NCBI RefSeq assembly: GCF_036263595.1
Contig: NZ_DATAGQ010000201.1
Location: forward strand, 1-64,000
Origin: Geminicoccus sp036263595
Lineage (GTDB): Bacteria > Pseudomonadota > Alphaproteobacteria > Geminicoccales > Geminicoccaceae
DNA length: 64,000 nucleotides
Direction of reading: 5' to 3'
Part shown: positions 1-11,800 of the stretch, piece after piece
Position numbering within the stretch: position 1 is the first letter of the stretch
Layout: each line of letters begins with the position of its first letter
Translations under genes and position numbers: made by a program
Notes under the pieces: generated by a model
What the model was told of the DNA's origin: nothing
The model's database searches: none
The model's input: the letters and a program-made list of their open reading frames with translations, nothing else

Positions 1-110
1 GCACAGCCCGTGCCAACCCACCCCACCCCCGCCATCCCCTCCACCAGCCACACCACAGCCGCCAAACCCGGACCCCACCACAAGGCAAACCACGCCACAC
101 CCGGCAATTC
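1..110. other. Non-coding window edge, strongly A/C-biased strand
   Basis: About 90 of these 110 bases are A or C on the plus strand, with roughly 15 G and 5 T. I see no credible reading frame here. On the minus strand it lies just downstream of the efflux-pump stop codon, so it may be a G/T-rich 3' untranslated region. No hairpin followed by a T-run is visible. Confidence 0.4.
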
Positions 111-1310
111 CTACCCGGCAAGAACTGCACCGCGGGGGAAAGCACGGGGAAGGAAGGCCAGCAGGCTGAGCAGGGCGCAGCCGAACATCGTGAGGAGCAT
201 GGGCCAGGCTGTCCCGTCATGCACCGTACCCACCAGCTGCGCTGCCGCCGCCGCCAGCGCCATCTGCAGGAAGCCGGCAAGGCCCGACGCGGTGCCGGCG
301 AGCTTGGGCTCCACCGACAAGGCCCCGGCCTGCGCGTTCGGCACGGAGAGGCCCTGGAAGAACGCCACGAGCGCCGTCGGCAGGAAGATCGCCCAGGGTG
401 CGACCGAGACCCATGCCACCAGGAGAACGGCCAGGCCAGCGCCGCCCACGTTGCCGATGCTGCCGACCAGGACCATCCGGTCGATCCCGAAGCTGCGGGA
501 GATCCTGGAAGCCACCAGGTTGCCCGCCATGAACATGCCGGCCACCGGCAGGAACCACAGCGCGTAATGCGTGGCCGTGCCACCCATCACTTCCATGACC
601 ACGTACGGGCCGCCGCCGAGCAGGGCGTAATAGAGGGCCAGCGAGAAGGCACCCTGCAGGGCGTAGGCCAGGAAGTTCCGGTCGCGGAGAAGGCGCAGGC
701 TGCCGTGCAGGAGGCCAGGCCCACCGGCCACGCCGACATGGGCCGGGCGCGTCTCCGGCAGCGACATCGCGGAAGCGGCCAGGATCAGCAGACCGGCCAG
801 GCCGGCCGCGCCGAAGGTCGAGCGCCAGCCGAACAGATCGGTCAGCGCACCTCCCAGGATCGGGCTGATCATCGGCGCCACCACCATGGCCGTGGTCACG
901 ACGGCGATCATCGAGGCCGCATCCTCGGGCCCGTGCCGGTCGCGGATCATCGCCCGCACGATCACCATCCCGGCGGCACCTCCGGCCGCCTGGACCACCC
1001 GAGCCACCACCAGCATGACGATCGAGCTGGCCAGGACGGACCCGATGCTGCCGACCAGGAAGACGACCAGGCCGATCAGCACGGCGGGGCGCCGGCCGAT
1101 CCGGTCCGAAAGCGGCCCGAACAGGAGCGTGGCGACCGCAATCGACAGGGTCGAGAGCGACAAGGTGAGCTGCGCCAATGCGCTGCTGACCATGAAGTGG
1201 GACTGGATGGCCGGGATCGCCGGCAGGAAGATCTGCAGGGCCGCCGGCCCCAGCCCGGTCAGGACCACGAGCAGCGCCAGGAACCCACGCCCGTCGGCTG
1301 GCGCCTTCAT
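111..1310 (-). CDS. MFS multidrug efflux transporter, Bcr/CflA family
   Basis: This is a 399-residue inner-membrane protein of the major facilitator superfamily, Bcr/CflA (drug:H+ antiporter 12-TM) branch, which exports drugs or metabolites using the proton gradient. Helix 1 carries the typical stretch LGPAALQIFLPAIPAIQ (residues about 20-36), and the loop motif GPLSDRIGRRP follows at 65-75. Hydrophobic segments fill the rest, consistent with 12 helices and the usual length of about 400. The frame is open further upstream, but the ATG at 1310 fits best: GGAAGG lies 9 bases before it and the hydrophobic N-terminus starts at once. It is transcribed away from the amidohydrolase gene at 1412, with about 100 bases of shared promoter region. 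The substrate cannot be told from sequence. Confidence 0.85.
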   Translation of the reverse strand: MKAPADGRGFLALLVVLTGLGPAALQIFLPAIPAIQSHFMVSSALAQLTLSLSTLSIAVATLLFGPLSDRIGRRPAVLIGLVVFLVGSIGSVLASSIVMLVVARVVQAAGGAAGMVIVRAMIRDRHGPEDAASMIAVVTTAMVVAPMISPILGGALTDLFGWRSTFGAAGLAGLLILAASAMSLPETRPAHVGVAGGPGLLHGSLRLLRDRNFLAYALQGAFSLALYYALLGGGPYVVMEVMGGTATHYALWFLPVAGMFMAGNLVASRISRSFGIDRMVLVGSIGNVGGAGLAVLLVAWVSVAPWAIFLPTALVAFFQGLSVPNAQAGALSVEPKLAGTASGLAGFLQMALAAAAAQLVGTVHDGTAWPMLLTMFGCALLSLLAFLPRAFPRGAVLAG

Positions 1311-1411
1311 CACGTTCACCCTTCCGCTCAGCCCGTTTGGCGGGCACGGATGGATGGAGCGGCGGCCATTTGGCAAGAGCGTCGCGCAGGCATCGGCCGG
1401 GGAGATCCGTG

Positions 1412-2746
1412 TTGCAGTCCTTCGATCTGGTGATCCGCGGCGGTTCGGTCGCCACGCCGGGCGGCGTCGTCGCCGCCGATGTCGGGGTGACCGCCGGCAG
1501 GATCGCGGCCATCGGCGCGCTGACGGCGCATCCTGCCGCCGAGACGCTGGACGCCAGCGGCCTGCACGTCCTGCCGGGCGTCATCGACAGCCAGGTGCAT
1601 TTCCGCGAGCCGGGCCTCGAGCACAAGGAAGACCTGGCGTCGGGCAGCGAGGCGGCGGTGCTGGGCGGGGTCACCACCGTGTTCGAGATGCCCAACACGC
1701 AGCCGGCCACCACCGACGCCGCCGCCCTGGCCGACAAGCTGCGCCGGGCCGAGGGGCGGATGCACTGCGACCACGCCTTCTATGTCGGGGCGACGGCCGC
1801 GAACATCGGCGATCTCGCCAGCCTGGAGCGGCTGCCGGGAAGTGCCGGGATCAAGATCTTCATGGGCAGTTCGACCGGCTCGCTGCTGGTGGAGGACGAT
1901 GGGGCCCTGGCGGACGTCCTGCGCTCGGGGCAGCGCCGGGTCGCGGTGCATGCCGAGCACGAGCCGCGGCTGCGGGAACGCAAGGCATTGGCCGAAGCGT
2001 CGGGCCAGGCGGAGTTCCATCCGACGTGGCGCGACGTGGAGACCGCGGTCACGGCCACCACGCGGCTGCTGCGCGCTGCCGGCACGACCGGGCGCCGCGT
2101 CCATGTGCTGCACGTGACGACCGCCGAGGAAATCGAGCTGCTGGCAGCGGCCCGCGACATCGCGACAGTGGAGGTGACGCCGCATCACCTGACCCTGGAG
2201 GCGCCGGACTGCTACCGGCGGCTCGGCACGCGGGCACAGATGAACCCGCCGGTGCGCGATGGGCGACACAAGGCGGCGCTATGGCAGGCGATCGCCGACG
2301 GCGTGGTCGACGTGCTGGGCTCGGACCACGCGCCGCATACGCTGGAGGAGAAGAGCAAGCCCTACCCGGCCAGCCCGTCCGGGATGACGGGCGTGCAGAC
2401 CCTGCTGCCCTTGATGCTCGACCATGTCGCCCAGGGAAGGCTCACGCTGGAGCGGCTGGTCGACCTGACGGCGCACGGGCCGCAGCGGATCTTCCAGCTG
2501 GCCGGCAAGGGCCGCATCATGCGCGGCTACGATGCGGACCTCGTCCTGGTCGACCTTGGGGCACGCTGGCGGATCGACCGGTCCTGGCTGCGCTCGCGCG
2601 CGGGCTGGAGTCCCTACGAGGATGTCGAGGTGACGGGGCGCCCGGTCGCCACGCTGCTGCGCGGGCAGGTGGTGGCACGGGACGGCGCCCTGGTCGGCGA
2701 GCCGTTGGGCAAGCCTGCCCGGTTCGCGGAAACCCTGCTGACCTGA
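1412..2746 (+). CDS. Dihydroorotase-like amidohydrolase
   Basis: A 444-residue amidohydrolase-superfamily enzyme closest to class I dihydroorotases, which interconvert carbamoyl-aspartate and dihydroorotate in pyrimidine synthesis. Visible motifs in order are VIDSQVHFREPG (58-68), FEMPNT (91-96), IKIFMGSSTGSLL (147-159, K148 a possible carboxylated metal-bridging lysine), VAVHAEHE (177-184), HVLHVTT (231-237), TPHHL (256-260) and LGSDHAPHT (302-310, D305 catalytic). The usual first metal ligand of the HxH motif is glutamine here (Q61-V-H63), so true dihydroorotase activity is not certain; hydantoinase or allantoinase chemistry is possible. TTG at 1412 is chosen because GGAG sits 7 bases upstream; GTG at 1409 is the alternative. 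No pyrB is adjacent. Confidence 0.8.
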   Translation: MQSFDLVIRGGSVATPGGVVAADVGVTAGRIAAIGALTAHPAAETLDASGLHVLPGVIDSQVHFREPGLEHKEDLASGSEAAVLGGVTTVFEMPNTQPATTDAAALADKLRRAEGRMHCDHAFYVGATAANIGDLASLERLPGSAGIKIFMGSSTGSLLVEDDGALADVLRSGQRRVAVHAEHEPRLRERKALAEASGQAEFHPTWRDVETAVTATTRLLRAAGTTGRRVHVLHVTTAEEIELLAAARDIATVEVTPHHLTLEAPDCYRRLGTRAQMNPPVRDGRHKAALWQAIADGVVDVLGSDHAPHTLEEKSKPYPASPSGMTGVQTLLPLMLDHVAQGRLTLERLVDLTAHGPQRIFQLAGKGRIMRGYDADLVLVDLGARWRIDRSWLRSRAGWSPYEDVEVTGRPVATLLRGQVVARDGALVGEPLGKPARFAETLLT

Positions 2747-2758
2747 CCGCCGGCCTGA

Positions 2759-3283
2759 TCAGGAGGTCTTGCGCTTGGGCAGGACGTCCTTGAGCATCGC
2801 AGCCCCGCTGCCGAGCCGGCCGATCAGCCGGTCCCAGTCGACCGCATCGGGATCCCGCGCCACCTCCATCACCGGCCGATCATCCAAGGCGATGTCGGCC
2901 GAGACTTCCTCGCGGGTCAGCAGGCCGTCGCCATCCACGTCGTAGCTGGCGAACAGTTCGTCGATGCCGACATAGTCGATGGCGAGCAGGGTCACGACTG
3001 CACCGCGCTTGTCCGCCGGATGCAGCTCGCCGGAATGGGCCAGCACCCACTGGCGCGCATGGTCGCGCATGATCTCGGCTTCGGCCAGATCCAGCGCTCC
3101 GTCGCGGTTGTTGTCCGCGAAGCGGAAGATGCGCTCGAAGCAGGCACTCGACGCCGCCGACGCGCAGGCCGAGCCGGTTTCCCGCACGAACCGGTCGAAG
3201 GCGGCAGGCGTGGGCGTGGCTGCATCGACTGCGCCCGCGAGCGGCAGGAGGAGGAACGAAGCGGCGATCATGAGCTTGTTCAT
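2759..3283 (-). CDS. Secreted EF-hand calcium-binding protein
   Basis: A 174-residue protein with a cleavable signal peptide (hydrophobic residues 5-19, likely cleavage after AVDA at 21) and two canonical EF-hand loops. Loop 1 is DNNRDGALDLAE (57-68) and loop 2 is DVDGDGLLTREE (115-126); both have Asp or Asn at positions 1, 3 and 5, Gly at 6 and Glu at 12. It probably binds Ca2+ in the periplasm, but its partner is unknown. The start lies only 10 bases after the mutS stop, so it is likely co-transcribed with mutS as the distal gene. Two cysteines near 40-48 may pair in the oxidising periplasm. Confidence 0.75.
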   Translation of the reverse strand: MNKLMIAASFLLLPLAGAVDAATPTPAAFDRFVRETGSACASAASSACFERIFRFADNNRDGALDLAEAEIMRDHARQWVLAHSGELHPADKRGAVVTLLAIDYVGIDELFASYDVDGDGLLTREEVSADIALDDRPVMEVARDPDAVDWDRLIGRLGSGAAMLKDVLPKRKTS

Positions 3284-3293
3284 GTGCCCGAGC

Positions 3294-5942
<2,649 letters not shown>

Positions 5943-6145
5943 CCTCAGCTCCCATGTTCTGGACCGGCACGCCGCCCATGCGGATCTCGCCCGGCGCGGA
6001 AGCTGGCAGGAACTTTTCCAGCGGTCCAGCACGCAACGGCACAGTCGCCATGGGGTTATCGCGCTTTAGTTGATGAACACTTGCAAGTCTGACGCGCTGC
6101 GTTAGTGTCGGTGCCTTGGCGCTGCATGGGCGGGCGTGGCAGGCG
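5943..6145. promoter_or_regulatory. Divergent intergenic region between mutS and a hypothetical gene
   Basis: This 203-base gap separates mutS on the minus strand from the gene starting at 6146. The stretch from about 6050 to 6110 is visibly richer in A and T than its surroundings, as expected for back-to-back promoters, but I cannot pick out convincing -35 and -10 boxes. The minus-strand mutS frame stays open through part of it without recognisable MutS sequence. Confidence 0.35.
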
Positions 6146-6715
6146 ATGACCCAGAACCATCATTCCACCGATGCCTGGCTTTCGGCCGAGCTGACCGCCG
6201 ACGGGCCGGCCGCCGCCGAGGAGGCCCGCCAGCTCTTCACCCGGCTGGAGTACCTGACCTGGCCGGACCGGGCACGGCAGCTGGACCGATTCTTCTGGAC
6301 GCGCGCCAACGAGCAGCTGGGCCAGGAGGAGATCACCATGGTGATCAACCGCCAGGTGCTGGGCCAGGCCCAGGCCAAGGCGGTCGCCGCCTATGTCCAC
6401 CATGTCAAATGCGTCCTGACGGCCGCCCTGATGGAGTTGGACGAGCGGGCCGTCGTGGAGTCGGCTTGGCAGGGGCTGACCTGGCTCCTGAGCCGCCGCG
6501 CCCATGAGCACGAGGCGGCATCGACTTGGCTGCGCTCGGTGGATCCGGGCGCGCTGCGGGGCCACCTGTCGGCGCTACCGGGGTTCGCCTTCCTCATCCT
6601 GGCCGCCACCCAGGATGACTCCGTCGAAAGCTTCCTGGCGCGCGATGCCTTCTGGGACGCCATGCTCGGGCAGACCCGGGAGCATGGCGGGGATCATGCC
6701 GGCCGGTTCGCCTGA
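6146..6715 (+). CDS. Hypothetical protein, probably all-helical
   Basis: I do not recognise this 189-residue protein. It has balanced composition, GC-rich third codon positions like its neighbours, no signal peptide and no membrane segment. It looks largely helical, with clusters such as LFTRLEYLTWPDRARQLDRF early on and FLARDAFWDAMLG near the end. ATG at 6146 (MTQNHHSTDAW) is preferred over ATG 6116 because the first ten residues upstream look arbitrary; the ribosome site is weak either way. Its last 141 bases overlap the antisense 3' end of pbpC (6575-6715), so one of the two C-termini is unusual; see the pbpC entry. Confidence 0.55.
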   Translation: MTQNHHSTDAWLSAELTADGPAAAEEARQLFTRLEYLTWPDRARQLDRFFWTRANEQLGQEEITMVINRQVLGQAQAKAVAAYVHHVKCVLTAALMELDERAVVESAWQGLTWLLSRRAHEHEAASTWLRSVDPGALRGHLSALPGFAFLILAATQDDSVESFLARDAFWDAMLGQTREHGGDHAGRFA

Positions 6716-8800
6716 TCCGTTCCCTGCCAGCAGGCGCACGCGCGCGCGTGCGGCACGACCGTCGGCATCCACCACCATGATCTCGTTCCAGCCAGGGCCC
6801 GGCGACCGCCAGACCGTTTCGCGCCGTCGCGTGGCACCGGCGGCGAGCGGCGCTCCCTCGACATACCAACGATAGGGCAGCCGGCCACCGGCCGCTCGCA
6901 GCGGCACCGCGTCCGCCCGGCCCGCCTCCAGCACGCTGGCATCCGCCGGAAATTCCAGCCGCAAGGGCGGCCCGGCATCGGGCTGGCCCGCGAGCTGGTC
7001 CAGCCGCGCCAAGGCGGCGGGCGGGTCACCCAGAAACGGGCTGTCGGCCGGTGCCGGCGGCAACGGTGCCGGTTCGACGAGATCGAAGATCGCCGCCAGG
7101 ATGGGGGCGGCACCGCCCAGGCCGCTGCAGGCACGCGCACAAGGGGCCGCATCGGAACGCCCCACCCACACGCCGGCGGCATGGCGTCCGTCGAAGCCGA
7201 TGGCCCAGCCATCCTTAAAGCGGAACGACGTGCCGGTCTTGTAGGCGAGCACCCGGTCCGGCCGGGCACCGATCGGCCGTGGAACCTGCGCCAGGATCGA
7301 CCGGAGCGCTGCCGCTGCCGCCGGCGTGAGCAGGGGCCGGTCCGACGGCACGGTCTGGCCAGGCATCATGCGAGGCTGGCGCACCTGCCCGTCGCCTGCG
7401 ATCGCGCCATAGGCCGCCACCAGCTGGACCAGCGAGGTGCCGACGCCGCCCAGGATGACCGGCAGCCCGGCCGGCCGGCGCGGGTCCAGCTGCAGATCCA
7501 GACCAGCATCGGCGAGCCCCTGCACGAAGCCCACCGGTCCCAGCCGGTCCAGCACGGTCACGGCGGGCAGGTTCAGCGAGCGCTGCAGGGCCGCGGTGAC
7601 GGTCGTCTCGCCGGAGAAGCCATCGTCGAAATTGTCGGGTGCATAGTCCGCAAACCGCCTGGGCTCGTCCCGCACGATGCTGCGCGGGTGGGCCTGGAAG
7701 CGATCGAACGCCAGGCCGTAGACGAAGGGCTTCAAGGTCGAGCCGGGCGAGCGGATCGCCCTGGCATGGTCGACCATGCCGTGGCGGGCGTGATCGGCAT
7801 AGGCGGCCGAGCCCGCCCATGCACGGACCTTGCCGGTGGCATGCTCGATCACGACGACCGCCACGTTGACGGGTGCCGCCAGCGTGGCGGCCCTGGCCCG
7901 CAGCAGGCGCTCCACGCCCTCCTGGAGAGGCCGGTCCAGCGTCGTCACCAAGGGGTCGGCAGCGGCGGCGGGGCGGCGGGCCAGCAGTTGCTCGGCCAGA
8001 TGCGGGGCCAGCATGGGCAGGCGCCGGCGCTTTGTTGGCACCGGCATGGCGGTCGCGGCGGCGGCCGTGTCGGCATCGATGGCACCACGCGCTGCCAGGC
8101 GCCGGATCAGCCGGTCCCGCGCGATCCGCGCCCGCTCGGGATGACGGTCGGGGCGCAGCTGCTCGGGCGCGCGCGGCAAGGCCACCAGCAGGGCCATCTC
8201 GGCCGGTGCCAGCTCGGCCGGCTCGCGGCCAAACCAGGCGAGCGATGCCACGCGCACGCCCTCCAGGTTGCCGCCGAAGGGAGCCAGCGTCAGCCACATC
8301 GCGAGGACGTCATCGCGGTCGTGGCGCAGCCCGAGCTGCAGGGCGCGGAAGATCTCCACCAGCTTGGCCGAAAGGGTGCGCGGCTGCGGGTCCAGGAGCT
8401 TGGCCACCTGCATGGTGAGCGTGGACCCGCCCGAGACCACCCTGCCCCTGGCCAGCCACTGCAGGCCGGCGCGGACCAGCGCCAGCGGGTCGATGCCGGG
8501 ATGAAGGAAGAAGCGCCGGTCCTCCGCGGCGACCAGCATGTCCAGGAACAAAGGCGGGACCTGGTCGGCGCGGGTCATAAGCCGCCAGCTTCCGTCCCCG
8601 CTGGGAAAGGCCCGCAGCCAGGCCCCGTCCTCGGCCACGACGAGTGGCGAGCGGTCGTGGAACCGGGCAAGCGGCAGCGGGAACAGCCGGTCGAGAAGGA
8701 GGCCCACGGCGGCACCGGCGATCAGCACCGCCAGCAGCCCGGCCAGGATCAGGCCCGGCCACAACCTCGGCATGATCGCCCGCAGCCGGCCGGCGGTCAC
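6575..8800 (-). CDS. pbpC: Penicillin-binding protein 1C (bifunctional)
   Basis: A 741-residue class A PBP of the 1C type, anchored by one N-terminal helix (about 11-37) and acting in the periplasm. The glycosyltransferase domain (GT51) has catalytic E93 in LVAAEDRRFF and the GGSTLTMQ motif near 124-131. The transpeptidase has SxxK at S354-K357 (SPGSTLKPF), SLN around 408-410 and KTG at 521-523. A PBP1C C-terminal domain spans about 612-690. Residues 691-741 look non-homologous and run opposite the 3' end of the hypothetical gene at 6146, suggesting a lost stop codon. The GTG start overlaps the stop of the alpha-2-macroglobulin gene (GTGA), with GGAGG 10 bases upstream, so the two are translationally coupled. 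Confidence 0.92.
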   Translation of the reverse strand: MTAGRLRAIMPRLWPGLILAGLLAVLIAGAAVGLLLDRLFPLPLARFHDRSPLVVAEDGAWLRAFPSGDGSWRLMTRADQVPPLFLDMLVAAEDRRFFLHPGIDPLALVRAGLQWLARGRVVSGGSTLTMQVAKLLDPQPRTLSAKLVEIFRALQLGLRHDRDDVLAMWLTLAPFGGNLEGVRVASLAWFGREPAELAPAEMALLVALPRAPEQLRPDRHPERARIARDRLIRRLAARGAIDADTAAAATAMPVPTKRRRLPMLAPHLAEQLLARRPAAAADPLVTTLDRPLQEGVERLLRARAATLAAPVNVAVVVIEHATGKVRAWAGSAAYADHARHGMVDHARAIRSPGSTLKPFVYGLAFDRFQAHPRSIVRDEPRRFADYAPDNFDDGFSGETTVTAALQRSLNLPAVTVLDRLGPVGFVQGLADAGLDLQLDPRRPAGLPVILGGVGTSLVQLVAAYGAIAGDGQVRQPRMMPGQTVPSDRPLLTPAAAAALRSILAQVPRPIGARPDRVLAYKTGTSFRFKDGWAIGFDGRHAAGVWVGRSDAAPCARACSGLGGAAPILAAIFDLVEPAPLPPAPADSPFLGDPPAALARLDQLAGQPDAGPPLRLEFPADASVLEAGRADAVPLRAAGGRLPYRWYVEGAPLAAGATRRRETVWRSPGPGWNEIMVVDADGRAARARVRLLAGNGSGEPAGMIPAMLPGLPEHGVPEGIARQEAFDGVILGGGQDEEGEPR

Positions 8801-11800
8801 CTTGCCACGACCTCCAGCCTTCCCTTCGCCGTCCGGGCGAAGCTCGCCGGGTCGTACATGTCCTCCACCCTGGAGGAAGGCCAGACGAAGCGGCCGGGCG
8901 TGGTCGCCCGTGCGACATAGGCCAGGCGGAAGCGGTCCGACCAGCCGTCCAGGGCCACGGCGAAGCGATCGTCCCGCGAGACCCGGGCCACCGGCGATGT
9001 CAGGTCGCCCAGCCAAGAAAGCTCGTCGGTCTGCTGTGCTCCTTCCAGCCGCAGCGGCTCGATCTCCAGCCCCGCCGGCAGCAGGTCGACCAGCAGGGCC
9101 TCGCGGTCGCCCGGCTGTACGACCTGCCCTTCCAGCAGCACCACGACCCGCTCCCCCTGTTGAAGGGCGATGGTGCCATCTACGTCGCGCCGCTGCGGGA
9201 CCGGGCGGCCGTCCATGCGCAGCACCGTCCGCCTGAGCGCGAAGCCTTCGGCGGCTGGCGGCTGCGCTTCCACGGGCAGGCCATAGACCGTGATCGTGCG
9301 GTAGAGCGGCTGGTCGCCCCGGTTCTCGATGCGAAGCGGCGGCATGCCCGGGGACAGGTCGCGCACGAGACGGAGCGGTCCGGCTTGAGATGGCCGCGAC
9401 GCGCCATCCACCGCCAGCTCGACCGGCCCGCCACGCCCGGCCAGGAGGCTGGCGCCCGCGCGCAGGAGCCAGGCCTGGGTCTGGGTGTCGAGCGTGCCGG
9501 GATCGCCATAGGCAGCGGCGATCTGCGAGACGCGCCGCTCCTGCTCGTCCGAAGCGATCAGGTCGCTTTCCACCAGGAGGGACAGGCTGCCGGCAGCATC
9601 GCGCAGCTCGTTGCCATAGTCCAACAGCGCGGCACTCGTATCGCGCACCCCGTCCAGGCTCGCCGCCACGCGCTCGGCCCGCGGGCGATCGCCGGACAGG
9701 GCGAGAGCCGAAGCCAGCTGCGCACGGGCCAGGTCGCTCGGCAGGCTCGTGAGATAGCGCCCCTCGAGCCAGCGCAGGCTCGCCACGTCCAGCCGCCCCA
9801 TCCGCGCCAGCACATAGGCCGCATAGGCCCGGGCCTGCAGGCCCGGCGGGCTGGCATCGTCGCTGGAGAATGCGACGGCCAGCCGGTCGGCCAGCCGGTC
9901 CAGCGGCCGGCCCGGCACGTGCACGCCCTGCTCGCGCGCGCGGAGCAGGAAATCCCCGACATAGGCGGACAGCCAGGTCTCGACCGGCGAGGTCGGCGAC
10001 CATAGGCCGAAGGCGCCCCCGGCATTCTGCAGGTCGATCAGGCGCCGCACGCTGTCGGCAAGCCCGACCGTGGCCGCCGCCGGCTCCGGCCCCAGGCCCA
10101 GCGCGTCGCGCAGGCTGCGGGCGGCCAGCAGCGGTGCCGCCTTGCTGACGGTCTGCTCGACGCAGCCATAGGGATAATCCGACAGGCTCTCGACCAGACG
10201 GGCCAGGCCCAGCTCCGGCAGCGGGCCGACCGACACCTCGACCTTGACCGTTCCGGGCAGGAAGCCTGCCGCCAGCGCCTCGTCGATCACCAGGGACTGG
10301 CCGGGTCCGAGGTCGCCGACGGTCCGCTCGGCCTGGTGAGGCCAGGGGCTGCGCACGGCCAGCGGAAAGCCCTGGCGGACCGTTGTTCCGTCCGGTGCGG
10401 TCAGCTTCATCTGGGCGCCTGCCGTGCCGGGTGCCTCGCCGGCCCGGGCGGTCAGCGAGCGGCGTGCTGCCTTGCCGGGTGCCAAGTCCAGCGGCAGGGG
10501 ACGGGCGGGCTCGATGGTGAGCGGCCCGGCGGTCGCGACCTCGGCGGACCACAGGCCGGTCGGTCCATCCACATGGTGGGCATCCAGCGTGAGCTGCGCC
10601 TCGTCGCCGGTGGCAAGGAACCGGGGCCGGGTCAGCTCGGCGACGATCGGGCCGCGCACGATGCTCTTCGCACCGGCACGACCCATCCGCTTGGCACTCC
10701 AGACAAGTGCCGCGACATCGACGCGACCGGCGAAATCGGGCATGGCGAAGGTAGCGGTGGCCGTGCCGTCGCCGGCCAGCCGGAGCGGGCCTTGGGCCAG
10801 GCTGACGATCCGGTAGGAGCGGACCTCGTTGCCGGCGAACTGTAGCGACATCCGCGCATCGCCACCCGACACGACCCGCCCGCGCACGCCGTCAGGATCG
10901 ATCAGGCGGCCATAGACGTCCCTGAGTGCCACGCCCAGCGCGCGCTGGCCCAGGAAATAGCCTGCGGGATCGGCGGGCTGGAAACCCGTCAGCCGCAGGA
11001 CCGCGTCGTCGACCACGGCCAGGGCGACAAAGGCGGGCTCGTCCGCCGCCAGGCCCTGCACCTTGACCGTCACCGGCAGCGGGCCTTCCGGCCGGACTAC
11101 GGCCGGCACGTCCAGCGCCACGTCCAGCCGGCGCTCCGCCACCGGCCCGGGCAGATGGCTCACGCCCAAGGCACGCGCCGGCAGCCGGGGATGGGCCGCG
11201 CCCGGCGCGGCCAGCGCTGTCGCGAGCACGTAGATGCCGCCGGGATCGACCGTGGTCGGGGGCAAGGTGACGAGCCCGCCTTCCGGGCCGAGCTCGGCTT
11301 CCACGCGGGCGCGCAGGCGACGGTCCGCCAGCGCCACGATGACGCGCGAGCGGTAGGGCGGGCGCACGAAGACCTGGATCGGGTCTTGGCCGCTCGCGGC
11401 CCTGGCCTGATCGACCGGCCGCACCTCGACCTGGTCCGGCCGCTCTTCGCCATCCGCAGCCGACCACCAGCCGGCACTGAACCGGATGCTCGCGGCAGCG
11501 ATGCTGCCTGCTTCCGCCACCTCCATGCGGTAGCGTCCGCTCGCGACCGGCTGGTCCAGGGCCACGGTGCCGTCGGGACCGCTGCGCAGGCTGCCCGAAT
11601 CGAGCAGCCGGTCGGTCACGACCGTCTCGACGCTCCAGTCGGTCCCCTGGCGTACCCAGAGATAGTCCACGTCCTCCTGGAAGAGCCGCCAGTCGAGCGG
11701 GATGTCGCCGCGCGGGCGGCCGCGGTCGTCCATGGCGCCGAAACGAAACGACGCCGTCCCGTTCTCCGGCAGGCCGCCGTCGAAGGCAGGCAGCAGCGCC

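Noticed and set aside
886..2793. Long plus-strand frame over the efflux and dihydroorotase genes
   Set aside because: It is arginine- and alanine-rich filler without motifs, lying partly antisense to the efflux gene and partly in another frame over the amidohydrolase. Such frames are common in GC-rich DNA.
8801..10552. Upstream extension of the pbpC frame
   Set aside because: The frame is open but contains no PBP sequence, and lies within the alpha-2-macroglobulin gene. The GTG with a good ribosome site and GTGA overlap is the true start.
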